Origin: Candidatus Kuenenia stuttgartensis
Lineage (GTDB): Bacteria; Planctomycetota; Phycisphaerae; Phycisphaerales; SM1A02
Length of the DNA: 64,000 bases
NCBI GenBank assembly: GCA_945902075.1
Contig: CAMDMA010000004.1
Location: 1 to 64,000, forward strand
Direction: 5' to 3'
Shown here: piece after piece, positions 55,801 to 63,971 of the stretch
Layout: every line of letters begins with the position of its first letter
Numbering within the stretch: position 1 is the first letter of the stretch
The notes under the pieces: generated by a model
The model's database searches: none
What the model was told of the DNA's origin: nothing
The model's input: the letters and a program-made list of their open reading frames with translations, nothing else
Position numbers and translations under genes: made by a program

Positions 55801-56170
55801 CAGCCGCACGGGCGTCGTTGCCTGTGAGTCCCTGAATGCAAAAGTGGTCTCTGAGGAAATCTGCCTGAATGGCGGCGTACTCACCACCTCCAAAGACGAA
55901 CGGCATCTCTTCACCGCGACGCGCGATGGTTCGCTTCGAGTGTCTACGCGCGAGCAACTTGAAGCCACCACCCGAACAGACTTGCCCATCGGTATCCCGC
56001 TCGCCATCACGCTCGATGAGGAGCGCGATGAACTTTCGGTCCTGACATCTCGCGGCATTCTGCGGACGTGGATCGGTCGGGTCGACCCGTTGTCGGTTCC
56101 CAGGCCGGGAATGAGCCCGATCAGACGAATACTGATCGAGTCTCCTGAGGCGCGCACCGCCGATCGCTGA
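52838..56170 (+). CDS. Receptor-like Ser/Thr protein kinase with WD40-like propeller, atypical kinase 2
   Basis: An 1110-aa paralogue of kinase 1 with the same layout: kinase domain about 80-360, membrane helix about 391-414 (ILLTIAAILVGGVLSLSFAV), then a propeller. It has the glycine loop IGTGGMGAVFAA and Lys in IAVKIL. The catalytic loop, however, reads HLD at 208-210 (IVHLDLKPSNIL) instead of HRD, and the magnesium motif is DYG (228-230) instead of DFG. Catalytic Asp and magnesium Asp remain, so activity is possible without the activation-loop arginine. AAGGG lies before the ATG, which overlaps the upstream stop by 11 bp. The propeller region carries SFSPDGSAIACGSRG and related blades. Confidence 0.92.
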   Translation: MVHERMPIPDRWRTVEDLFDAVRELPPSTRQSAIDAGTDDLWVRAEVRSLLQFDGNTTPTLGSPRSTPFDAAACIGMSFGGFTLRELIGTGGMGAVFAADQEMPARRIAVKILHASTVRPSLLARFRKESDFLAQLDHPNIARVIAAGTMHMPSDGSVRPYFAMDIVDGGRPITQWATEHRASREEIARTFAAACDAVGSGHRRGIVHLDLKPSNILVSQSGVVRVIDYGIARSVEGDTAVHAPSDITTQNELSAEQPIIGTPQYMSPEQFGRSLRVDSRADVYALGLILYELLTRALPYETRGRNHAACERLLAESKPVEPWRIDSTVPHALGRIALKAMQHDPSLRYGTAAEIFDDIKRWLSDEPIIASPETLSETVSRFIRKNRRLSASILLTIAAILVGGVLSLSFAVEARRSARLERSAASRANLRSASAALSEGEPAEAARYLARVAAADTGWDARHLAASLRPFELLARIDTEILRTTVVPKTGEIVCTLSSGFVVIVNPKSPEPYEIYDIRPFRLGREEVFVSYTATSSDGRRLFTSFIDTKMIEIDRDTRVMRQLPFRGGRSMLAGARLVVFENHACSLYDRESDALVARLDIDLTVSGLSVSRDCRMTLIGTEEGSVIALDVDADGGLVSERWRTPPYAQHARAVALAPDGSFALVAWRDGRVARLSMLDGSVEHESALSDGPVFELAISPDGTLAAASSWTNTIRVLDCSSLQIVRRIGGTLEHVWGIAFSNDGHRLYARCVLSDTPAGPDSSTPQSKGEWLAAFKIGQSVEDFLAIRETIVADSVTIASCGPDADLVTFVDGNGAVKEVRTATGEVHDLGVATRDVTALHRSTYGLLLGDREGNISRWTADADGAFRELWNMRGFESAVTSLGFSPDGSAIACGSRGREGMLLESRSGKTRWRFASPPGLSPIDRTRVTKAHFLDAGEQLTFSVSDGNAKRYILRALDGVIVGEFEGGQMESDDAALLKDGSIICLSRTGVVACESLNAKVVSEEICLNGGVLTTSKDERHLFTATRDGSLRVSTREQLEATTRTDLPIGIPLAITLDEERDELSVLTSRGILRTWIGRVDPLSVPRPGMSPIRRILIESPEARTADR

Positions 56171-56194
56171 ACTCGCGCGTAGACTCGCCGCCCC

Positions 56195-58114
56195 ATGGGC
56201 ACCGTGAACGGCAACGACGACCCGACGAAACCCGCGCCGATGTCGGTGCGCGATGGCCTTCGGTCGGTGTGGCGAATGTCAGCTGGTGAACACGGCCGCT
56301 TCGGGCTCGCGGTTGTCGCCCTCGTGGCATCTGCGGCATCGCTCTACCTTGCGCCACTGATCCCACAGTCTGTATTCGATGTGATTCTGAGTGATGGAGC
56401 ACAGGTTGATGCGACCGCCGGCGATGATCCTGTCGGCGCATCACAACTCTCGCAGTACATCGTGTCGTTGATGGGTGGCGCCGACTTCGTCCGCGGTGCA
56501 CTTTGGGTGCCAGCGATTGCCGTGGTCGCAATAACGGCGCTCTCCGGACTCGCGATGCATTTCAAAACACGCTTTGCCGCAGCAGCAGCTGAGCGGATTG
56601 CGCGTCGGTTACGCGATCGCATGTACGACCATGTTCAGCGACTCCCAGCCGCCACGCTCGACCAACTCCCATCAGGCGACATCGTGCAGCGCTGCACTTC
56701 TGACATCGAGACCATGCGCGCCTTTTGCGCGAATCAAGCACCAGAGATCGGCCGCGCGGTGCTCATGCTCGTACTCCCGCTTCCGATCATGCTGCTCCTT
56801 GACTGGCGAATGGCACTTGCAAGCATTGTCTGCGTGCCCGCGATGCTCGCCTACACCGCTGTGAACTTCCGACGGATGGGTCCGTCGTTCGCTGCGAAAG
56901 AGGCTGCTGAAGGTCGGATGACGACAAACGTCACTGAAAACCTCACGGGAATCCGAACCGTTCGTGCGTTTGGACGCGCCGCGCACGAGAATGCACGATT
57001 CGCTGTTTCAAGCGGCGAATATCGCGATTCTGACGCGCGGCTGTTCCGACAATTCGCCGGATTTTGGGCCACAAGTGACCTCTTCTGCTTTCTGCAACAA
57101 GTGATCGTGGTCGGCTTAGGAGCGTGGCTCCTTGCGCGCGGCACACTCGAGCTCGGCGCGTACTTCTACTTTCTCACGGTCGTCGGCATGTTCATTTGGC
57201 CCGTGCGCATGCTCGGCCGTATGGTTGTTGAAGCGGGCAAAGCGCTCGCAGCCGTCGCGAGGCTCGAGGAAATTCTCGCCAAAGTTGAAGAACGCGAGCT
57301 TGATCCCTCGGCTGATGATGCAGTGTCGCTTGAGGCAACAGGTACTGGGCTTGCGCTGCGATTTTCCAATGTCGGATTTTCCTACCGCGGCGGCCCGAAA
57401 GTGCTCGATGGTGTGAGCTTCGAGTTGGCTGCGGGGCAGACGCTTGGGCTCGTTGGTCCGTCAGGTTCTGGAAAGACGACGATCATCCAGTTACTGCTTC
57501 GATTTCATGAACCAGATTCCGGCGCCATCGATGTTGACGGCCACGCGCTCACTTGTATTCCCCGCGCGTCCATTCGCGGTGTCGTCGGCACGGTTTTGCA
57601 GCAACCGTTTCTCTACTCTCGTAAGTTGCGTGAGAATATTCTTGCTGGAACACGCGCGTCGGCGTCGGAACCATGTGATGAGGCGATGCACTCTGCCGCT
57701 GGTATCGCCTGCGTACACGATGCGCTTCTTGGGTTTCCAGAGGGATATGAAACGGTTGTCGGCGAAAAGGGCATGACGCTTTCGGGTGGACAACGACAAC
57801 GCGTGGCTATCGCGCGGGCGATCGTGCGCGAGCCGCGACTCCTTGTCCTTGACGATGCGCTCTCCGCAGTCGACGCACACACAGAAACATCGATCCTTAC
57901 CGCGCTGCGCGAGCGAACTTCGCGACAGTCGCGCATCATCGTCGCCCATCGCCTGAGCGCCGTAATGGATGCAGACCTCATCCTTGTTCTCGACGCAGGT
58001 CGCGTGGTTCAGCGCGGCACACACGCCTCACTCTCCATTGAAACCGGCCTCTACCGAACGCTTTGGGAGATTCAACACCTTGCGGATTGCGAGCTAGAGG
58101 TGCTTGATGCTTGA
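56195..58114 (+). CDS. ABC exporter half-transporter, subunit A (degenerate Walker B)
   Basis: A 639-aa type IV ABC exporter with an N-terminal six-helix membrane domain (about 30-345) and a C-terminal nucleotide-binding domain. Walker A is GPSGSGKTT (421-429), the signature LSGGQ begins at 529, and Walker B ends LLVLDD with Asp554 where the catalytic Glu normally sits; the D-loop is SAVD and the switch His is in VAHRLS. The Glu-to-Asp change is typical of one partner in heterodimeric exporters. It has a long insert between helices 1 and 2 (about 65-100). It is 24 bp after kinase 2 and 56 bp before subunit B on the same strand. Confidence 0.93.
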   Translation: MGTVNGNDDPTKPAPMSVRDGLRSVWRMSAGEHGRFGLAVVALVASAASLYLAPLIPQSVFDVILSDGAQVDATAGDDPVGASQLSQYIVSLMGGADFVRGALWVPAIAVVAITALSGLAMHFKTRFAAAAAERIARRLRDRMYDHVQRLPAATLDQLPSGDIVQRCTSDIETMRAFCANQAPEIGRAVLMLVLPLPIMLLLDWRMALASIVCVPAMLAYTAVNFRRMGPSFAAKEAAEGRMTTNVTENLTGIRTVRAFGRAAHENARFAVSSGEYRDSDARLFRQFAGFWATSDLFCFLQQVIVVGLGAWLLARGTLELGAYFYFLTVVGMFIWPVRMLGRMVVEAGKALAAVARLEEILAKVEERELDPSADDAVSLEATGTGLALRFSNVGFSYRGGPKVLDGVSFELAAGQTLGLVGPSGSGKTTIIQLLLRFHEPDSGAIDVDGHALTCIPRASIRGVVGTVLQQPFLYSRKLRENILAGTRASASEPCDEAMHSAAGIACVHDALLGFPEGYETVVGEKGMTLSGGQRQRVAIARAIVREPRLLVLDDALSAVDAHTETSILTALRERTSRQSRIIVAHRLSAVMDADLILVLDAGRVVQRGTHASLSIETGLYRTLWEIQHLADCELEVLDA

Positions 58115-58170
58115 TACTCAACGCGCCAAGCTCGCCGATGTGTTGTGCCGCATGACGAGGTTTATCATCG

Positions 58171-60024
58171 ATGTCTGAAGTCGAACGCAGTGATGATTCA
58201 CGCGCGAAATTCAGCCTGCGCGTTTGGCGGCCGATCGTCGTGCGTGCACTCGCGCACCGAGGCGCGGTTGCCGGACTTGTCGGGGGCGGCATCACGGTCG
58301 CCGCGATCGAGACGGCACTTCCGCTCATGGTCGGGAGAATCGTCGACGAGGCGCGCTTGGGTGCAGAAGCGACGCTGCTTCCGGTCCTCGCGCTGTACGC
58401 CGCGCTTTTCGTTGTCTTTGCCATCGGTGTGTGGATCTTTATCGCGAGCGCAGGTGTTGTTGCGACGCGCACTGCCGACCAACTGCGTCGCGATGCGTTC
58501 GCCAAACTTCAAACGCTCGAGCCCGCCTATTTTGATGTGCGGCCAACGGGTTGGCTCGTGTCGCGACTCACCAGCGACTGCTCGAAGGTTGCTGGCATCC
58601 TGCCGTGGGTGATGCTCGACTTCGCGTGGTGCTCAGCGATCATGATCGGCGTTGTGAGTGCGATGTGCATCACCGACGCCCGACTCGCGATGTGGGCGCT
58701 TGCTGCCGTTCCGCCGATGGCGCTGACGAGCGCGCTGTTTCAGCGCTTCCTCATCCGCGCAGGACGAGAGGCGCGCCGCGTCTCAAGTGCGATGACCGCG
58801 TCGTACGGCGAGATGTTGCTTGGCGCGCGCACGACCAAGACCCTTGTTCGCGAAGAGGCGAATCTTGCGGATTTCCAGAGGCTTTCTGCGGAAATGAATC
58901 ACTGGGCGATGCGGGGCGCGATCCTATCCAGCATCTACATGCCTCTCATCGCGTCCTTGGCAGCGTTCGGCGCGGCTCTTGTACTTTGGAAAGGTGCGGG
59001 AGATGTGCTCGCGGCAGAGGGAGTCACACTCGGCACGCTCATTGCATTCATGCAATTCGCTGCACTATTCGCGCAGCCGGTACAAGAACTTGCCCAACGA
59101 TTCGCGGACATCCTCAACGCATCAAGTGCCGCGGAGCGCATCGCAACGCTACTGATGACGGAACCAAAAATCGGCGACAACGCCGCCGTGCGTACTCCCA
59201 CAGACCAAGAGCGCCGCATTGACACGCTTCGATTTGAAGATGTTTCATTTTGGTATCGCGAAGGCGTGATCGTGCTTGAAAGTTTCTCACTTGAAGCGCG
59301 CCGCGGGCAGACCATTGCACTCGTCGGTTCGACGGGCGGTGGGAAGTCGACGATTGTCTCCCTTGCCGCGCGGTTCTACGAGCCATGTGCGGGACGAATA
59401 TCGCTCGACGGGACTGACTATCGCGAACGACCACTCACATGGTTTACCGCGCAGATTGGCATCGTTCCGCAAGTCGCACACCTCTTCGCTGGAACAGTGC
59501 GTGACAACATCCGTTATGGCCGCCTTGATGCAACCGATGATGATGTGGAACGCGCGGCGATGCGGGTGCGGGCGCATGAGTTCATCGCCACGCTTGAGCA
59601 TGGCTACGACACCGAGGTCGGTGAGGGCGGCGAGCGGCTTTCGACCGGGCAGCGCCAACTTGTTGCGCTTGCGCGCGCGGTGTTGCGCGACCCGCAGATT
59701 CTTGTGATGGACGAGGCCACGAGTTCCATTGACACCGCGACAGAACAACTCGTGCAGGCAGGCGTCGACGAAGTGTTGCGCGGCCGAATCGCGTTCGTTG
59801 TTGCGCACCGACTCTCGACGATCCGGCGCGCGGATGTGATCCTCGTCATTGAGAAGGGTCGCATTGCTGAACAGGGCACACACCGCGAACTCCTGGCGCG
59901 GCGCGGACGGTACTTCGAGCTCTATACAAATCAGTTTGCAGCCGACCGCGAGCGTGCTCTCCTACATCTCAAGGATGAGGCGAAGGTGGAGACCGTCGCA
60001 TCACTCATCGATGACGACGAGTAA
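58171..60024 (+). CDS. ABC exporter half-transporter, subunit B (consensus Walker B)
   Basis: A 617-aa type IV ABC exporter with six membrane helices (about 25-335) and a nucleotide-binding domain. Walker A is GSTGGGKST (386-394), the signature is LSTGQ (490-494, variant of LSGGQ) and Walker B has the normal catalytic Glu (MDEATSS, D514-E515), with switch His in VAHRLSTIRRADVI. Combined with subunit A, the A Walker A/B with this LSTGQ would be the degenerate site, and this Walker A/B with the A LSGGQ the consensus site. Drug, lipid or peptide substrates are all possible. Only 56 bp separate it from subunit A. Confidence 0.93.
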   Translation: MSEVERSDDSRAKFSLRVWRPIVVRALAHRGAVAGLVGGGITVAAIETALPLMVGRIVDEARLGAEATLLPVLALYAALFVVFAIGVWIFIASAGVVATRTADQLRRDAFAKLQTLEPAYFDVRPTGWLVSRLTSDCSKVAGILPWVMLDFAWCSAIMIGVVSAMCITDARLAMWALAAVPPMALTSALFQRFLIRAGREARRVSSAMTASYGEMLLGARTTKTLVREEANLADFQRLSAEMNHWAMRGAILSSIYMPLIASLAAFGAALVLWKGAGDVLAAEGVTLGTLIAFMQFAALFAQPVQELAQRFADILNASSAAERIATLLMTEPKIGDNAAVRTPTDQERRIDTLRFEDVSFWYREGVIVLESFSLEARRGQTIALVGSTGGGKSTIVSLAARFYEPCAGRISLDGTDYRERPLTWFTAQIGIVPQVAHLFAGTVRDNIRYGRLDATDDDVERAAMRVRAHEFIATLEHGYDTEVGEGGERLSTGQRQLVALARAVLRDPQILVMDEATSSIDTATEQLVQAGVDEVLRGRIAFVVAHRLSTIRRADVILVIEKGRIAEQGTHRELLARRGRYFELYTNQFAADRERALLHLKDEAKVETVASLIDDDE

Positions 60025-60035
60025 CGCAGCGATGC

Positions 60036-60060
60036 CGCCGAAACGAATCCTTCGTTGGCG
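60036..60060 (+). terminator. Possible terminator after ABC exporter genes
   Basis: CGCC..AACGAA pairs with TTCGTTGGCG around a TCC loop with a 2-nt bulge, then CTTTGGG. It begins 12 bp past the stop. The weak T-run makes it tentative. Confidence 0.4.
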
Positions 60061-60245
60061 CTTTGGGTGGCAACGGAAACAACGGCGATAGGCGCGGCCT
60101 TCGCTTTTCTCAGCACGATTCTCTTTGGAATGAACCGTGTCACACACCTTAGTTGGCTGGTGGGCACAAACGCCCGTCGCAGACCCGCAGTGGGTCGCAA
60201 GATCCTGAAGAAGCAAAACCTTGCTCGAGCAAGACCTCTGAAAAA

Positions 60246-60319
<74 letters not shown>

Positions 60320-60702
60320 CGTGACGGCGCAGTGTACAGATCTCTCGCATTTGAATCGCGCCGAAAGATTGAGTCCCCGCAGCGCTTCTCCCCACGGCAC
60401 CCGCCAACACACGCGCATGCCGCGCAAGCGGCACTTTCCGAGGGCCAAACATGCTTCCAGTACGAAAGAACGGCGAATTCTCAGCAACGGATGCGTCCAT
60501 CGACCGCATTGTCACCCGCGCCTCGGCGCATCTCGACTCGATTGCCCGGATCTCGGGCCGGAGTTCAAACGCCGCCGATGGGCGCGCACGGTCCATCAGC
60601 GAGCCCAAGTTCTGGGCGGATATCGCTCCCCAGAGCGACGCCCCGTCTTGCGTGCGCACCTTTCGCGCCGCGCCGCGTTCTTCGGCGGTACACCCCGGAT
60701 CA
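60320..60702. other. Gene-free stretch between tRNA-Pro and VOC gene
   Basis: Open frames here on both strands overlap each other and none looks like a protein family or has a Shine-Dalgarno element. The + frame from 60451 is continuous with the VOC gene, but its 84 extra residues are low in structure, so they were not included. A longer VOC protein cannot be excluded. Confidence 0.5.
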
Positions 60703-61449
60703 ATGTCTTGGCACGAGTTTGCGTCGAACGACCCGTCGCGTAGCGCGGCGTTTCTTGCGGAGATTCTTGCCGCTGATGTGTTTATGCGCTCGAGTGGCGA
60801 ACCCTCCGAATACGCAACGCTTGTCAGTGACGGCCTCCACATCGCGGGCGGTGTTTCTGCTGACCGCGGTGCGCACGCTTCTTGGAACACCTACCTCCGC
60901 GTGCCCAATGTTGATGTGCTCTGCGAACTCGCTCTCGCGAATGGCGGCTCAGTGCACGTCGCGCCGAGCGGGATTCTCGGACTCGACCGCCGCGCGATGA
61001 TCGCCGATCCGACTGGCGCTGAACTGACGATCATCGCAGGCGGGGACGATCGTCGCACGATCGGTGCTGGCACACTTGGTTGGGACGAATTGCGTAGCAC
61101 GGAGCCTCTCGAAAGCGTGCGCTTTTGGTGCGAGATCTTCGGATGGACCGCCGTGCCAGTCGCCGGAGAATGTGGTTCGCAGTCGATGTTGTTTCTCAAC
61201 GGCGGCCGGGCCGTCGCGAGCATCGCGCAAGCGCTCGCAGTTGAGTCGAAGAGCAGGTGGCTCCCGGTCGCGACAGTGCGCGCGACCGCGCTGGACTCCG
61301 CGATACATCTTGCGCTCCATGCAGGCGGGTCGATCCGAATCGCGCCACATGCACACGCGGTGCTCCAGACAGCAGCCGTATTGATCGATCCGATAGGCCT
61401 TGAGATTACCCTCGGTTGCGAGCCGAATCACCGCATTTTCGCCGTGTAA
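60703..61449 (+). CDS. Two-domain VOC (glyoxalase-fold) protein
   Basis: A 248-aa cytoplasmic protein made of two vicinal-oxygen-chelate domains. Domain 1 (1-115) starts SWHEFASNDPSRSAAFLAEIL and ends AMIADPTGAELTII; domain 2 (about 125-245) starts GWDELRSTEPLESVRFWCEIFGW and ends AVLIDPIGLEITL. The pattern of two half-modules per domain (W/E-L...S..F...LFGW, then D-P-x-G-x-x) fits the antigen Cfp30B/YP_-type two-domain VOC proteins rather than glyoxalase I. Metal ligands are not all conserved. The ATG at 60703 was chosen because it starts exactly at the first domain. Function is unknown. Confidence 0.75.
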   Translation: MSWHEFASNDPSRSAAFLAEILAADVFMRSSGEPSEYATLVSDGLHIAGGVSADRGAHASWNTYLRVPNVDVLCELALANGGSVHVAPSGILGLDRRAMIADPTGAELTIIAGGDDRRTIGAGTLGWDELRSTEPLESVRFWCEIFGWTAVPVAGECGSQSMLFLNGGRAVASIAQALAVESKSRWLPVATVRATALDSAIHLALHAGGSIRIAPHAHAVLQTAAVLIDPIGLEITLGCEPNHRIFAV

Positions 61450-61470
61450 ACGACGCTTCGCCGTAGCGAC

Positions 61471-62151
61471 TTAGCGCATCGATGGCTCGGTGCGATACCC
61501 AGCCGCCTCGGCAGCACCGATCGGTGAATCGCTGACCACCCAGTCATCCTCAGTGTCCCAAATCATGTCTGCGCCAGCGCTCCACACGAAGTACTTCGGG
61601 TCCGCGCTCGCATGCATCGCGGGTTGATCGACACGTTCAGCGTCAGGGTGTTCAATCACAAACCGCAGCGGTGTCCCCCACCCATCCACCGGTGGACTCT
61701 CCACGCCGTAGCACTCAAGGACGTCCGTCGGCCAGCGGCCATCGTTGGCGGCGCGGAACGCGTCGACGCGCATCTCCACATCCGTGGCAGCGACTCTCGT
61801 TTTGACAAGCCTCGCAGCAGAGCGACCACTAGCAAGCGCGGGGAGGAACAGCGCGATAAAAAGCGGCACCCCGATGCAGCTCGTGAGACCAGAGATCGAG
61901 ATCGCTGCGATGGCGAACCCGCGCGGCTTGCGACGGACCGCGATGATTCCACACACGAAACCTGCAATACCGCCGACAAACGGGAGACACGTCGTACCCG
62001 AAAGGGAAAGAACGAACGCGACAATACCGAGTGTGTTCGTCGGACGCGGTGGGAGCGGTTCGAGCGGCGCCACTTGGTCGGAGAACATGGGCGGCGTGCC
62101 GCGCGGCGATGGGCCGATTTCTTCGCTGTTGCTCGTACTATCACTGTGCAT
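61471..62151 (-). CDS. DUF4190 membrane protein fused to a GspG-like C-terminal domain
   Basis: A 226-aa inner-membrane protein. Residues about 35-110 are the DUF4190 pattern: a Pro-rich lead (PLEPLPPRPTN) and two helices, LGIVAFVLSLSGTTCLPFVGGIAGFVCGIIA and GFAIAAISISGLTSCIGVPLFIALF. The C-terminal 100 residues resemble the soluble end of major pseudopilin GspG: AFRAANDGRWPTD, then DGWGTPLRFVIEH and FVWSAGADMIWDTEDDWV, where GspG has DGWG-P and S-x-G-A-D-x-x-G-T-x-D-D. There is no prepilin leader. Start ATG 62151; the upstream in-frame codon at 62241 overlaps the amidase leader. It is divergent from the amidase with 95 bp between starts. Confidence 0.72.
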   Translation of the reverse strand: MHSDSTSNSEEIGPSPRGTPPMFSDQVAPLEPLPPRPTNTLGIVAFVLSLSGTTCLPFVGGIAGFVCGIIAVRRKPRGFAIAAISISGLTSCIGVPLFIALFLPALASGRSAARLVKTRVAATDVEMRVDAFRAANDGRWPTDVLECYGVESPPVDGWGTPLRFVIEHPDAERVDQPAMHASADPKYFVWSAGADMIWDTEDDWVVSDSPIGAAEAAGYRTEPSMR

Positions 62152-62246
62152 GAGGTGGACTCCGCATGGCATTCGAGTAATGGGCGTGCGAGAGGAACGT
62201 GCCCACCGCGTGAATGAATCGTACCTCTGGTTACGCTTCACAGCCT

Positions 62247-63971
62247 ATGGAGCACTCTACTTCAGAATCGCCGATTCCTTCACGCCGTGACTTCTTCGCC
62301 ACACTCGCGGCGACGAGTGCTGCCGCCAGTGCGAGCGCGTTGGCCATCGCTGACGCAACCATCGGACCGAGCGCGCAACCTGATGGCTCCATTACCGAGT
62401 CCAGCATCGCGGAAGCGGAAAAGTTTGCGGGCATCGCGTTCACCCAATCGGAGCGCACACAGATTGCTCGAACCGTTGAGGAGCAACTCGCTCGATTTCG
62501 CGCGCGTTTGTCGTTCGGCGCGCTGAATGGGCAAGTCGCACCTGCGCAGGTCTTCCGCGCACTCTTACCCGGCGAGACGATGCGCGTGCGCGTGCTTGAC
62601 GCGCAGCCCACGCACATCTCGCGCACGCAGGCCGCTGGGCCCACCACAGACGCTGACCTCGATTTCGCGACAATTGAGCAACTTGCGGCTTGGATCGCCA
62701 ACGGTACGCTCACCTCACGAAGACTCGTCGAGCGTTCACTCGCGCGGCTCAAGCAGGCGAATCCAACGCTCTTTTGCGTCATCACATTTTGTGAGTCGAC
62801 CGCACTAGTGGAGGCCGACGCACGCGACGCTGAGCAAAAAGCTGGAAAGTCGCGCGGGATCCTGCATGGCATCCCGTACGGTTTGAAGGATCTCTTTGAC
62901 ACTGCCGGCATCCGTACGACCTGGGGCGCAGAACCGTGGCGCGATCGCGTGCCAACGACGGATGCCCCAATTGTTGCGCGACTTCGCGACGCTGGCGCGG
63001 TGCTCGTCGCGAAGACTGCTGTCGGTGCACTCGCGTACGGCGATATCTGGTTCGGCGGAACCTGCCGAAATCCTTGGAATCCGACGAAGGGTTCGTCAGG
63101 GTCAAGTGCCGGAAGTGCAGCGGCGGTCGCAGCGGGATGTGTGCCGTTTGCCATCGGTACGGAAACGCTCGGCTCCATCGTCTCACCGTGCACTGTGTGC
63201 GGGACGACTGGCCTGCGACCGACTTTCGGTCGGGTGCCACGCGACGGCGCGATGACGCTGTGCTGGTCGTGGGATAAGGTCGGTGCCATTACGCGGAGTG
63301 TGGTCGATACTGGGCTCGTCCTCGCGGCGATCAACGGTGCGACCGACCTCGATCCATCGAGCGTGTCGATGCCATTTCACGCCCCAAGGCTTCCGAACGC
63401 GCGCGGGGTTCGACTCGCCTACGACCCAGCGTGGTTCGAAGGGCCGATGGCGAGCCACCGCGATGTGCTCGACGCTGCGCGCAGCTGTGGCGCGGAGCTC
63501 GTCGAACGCACCTTCGAACTTCCGTGTGATCCTGGCACGCTCCTCACCGGCCTGCTCGCCGAGGCTGCGGCGGCATTCGAGGACATGACTCGCACCAACG
63601 CCGATGATCAGCTGTCGTGGCAGGCGGACGAGGCGTGGCCAAACTCATTCCGGCAGGCGTGGTTCGTGCCCGCGATCGAAATGATCCAGTCCGAACGCAT
63701 CCGCCGCGTCTTCATGGGTTGGATGCGCACCGCGCTCGATGGGGTGGATGCGTTGATTCTGCCCCCGTTCGCTGGCGGATTCCTAGTTGTGACCAACGCG
63801 ACCGGCCATCCAACTCTCTGCCTTCGCAGCGGCTTTGACGCCCCCAATGCGCCGCGCTCCATCACGCTGATCGGCCATCCGTTCGACGAAGCCACGTTGG
63901 TTGCCGCCGGTGCCGCGCTCGAATCGCAACTCGCGGTCGCCGAAAAGCGCCCGGAAACCCCTTGGATGTGA
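62247..63971 (+). CDS. Tat-exported amidase-signature hydrolase
   Basis: A 574-aa enzyme of the amidase signature family. The N-terminus carries a twin-arginine signal (PSRRDFFATLAATSAAASASA). The Ser-cisSer-Lys triad is complete: Lys214 in GIPYGLKDLFDTAG, cis-Ser in KGSSGSSAGSAAAVAAG, and the nucleophile Ser in GTETLGSIVSP (family consensus GTDTGGSIR-P, so Asp-Thr-Gly-Gly has drifted). GPMASHRDVLDAARSCGAELV fits the second half. A 100-residue region before the amidase domain (about 35-130) is extra to typical amidases. It probably hydrolyses amides or esters in the periplasm. It is complete; 29 bp follow to the window edge. Confidence 0.9.
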   Translation: MEHSTSESPIPSRRDFFATLAATSAAASASALAIADATIGPSAQPDGSITESSIAEAEKFAGIAFTQSERTQIARTVEEQLARFRARLSFGALNGQVAPAQVFRALLPGETMRVRVLDAQPTHISRTQAAGPTTDADLDFATIEQLAAWIANGTLTSRRLVERSLARLKQANPTLFCVITFCESTALVEADARDAEQKAGKSRGILHGIPYGLKDLFDTAGIRTTWGAEPWRDRVPTTDAPIVARLRDAGAVLVAKTAVGALAYGDIWFGGTCRNPWNPTKGSSGSSAGSAAAVAAGCVPFAIGTETLGSIVSPCTVCGTTGLRPTFGRVPRDGAMTLCWSWDKVGAITRSVVDTGLVLAAINGATDLDPSSVSMPFHAPRLPNARGVRLAYDPAWFEGPMASHRDVLDAARSCGAELVERTFELPCDPGTLLTGLLAEAAAAFEDMTRTNADDQLSWQADEAWPNSFRQAWFVPAIEMIQSERIRRVFMGWMRTALDGVDALILPPFAGGFLVVTNATGHPTLCLRSGFDAPNAPRSITLIGHPFDEATLVAAGAALESQLAVAEKRPETPWM

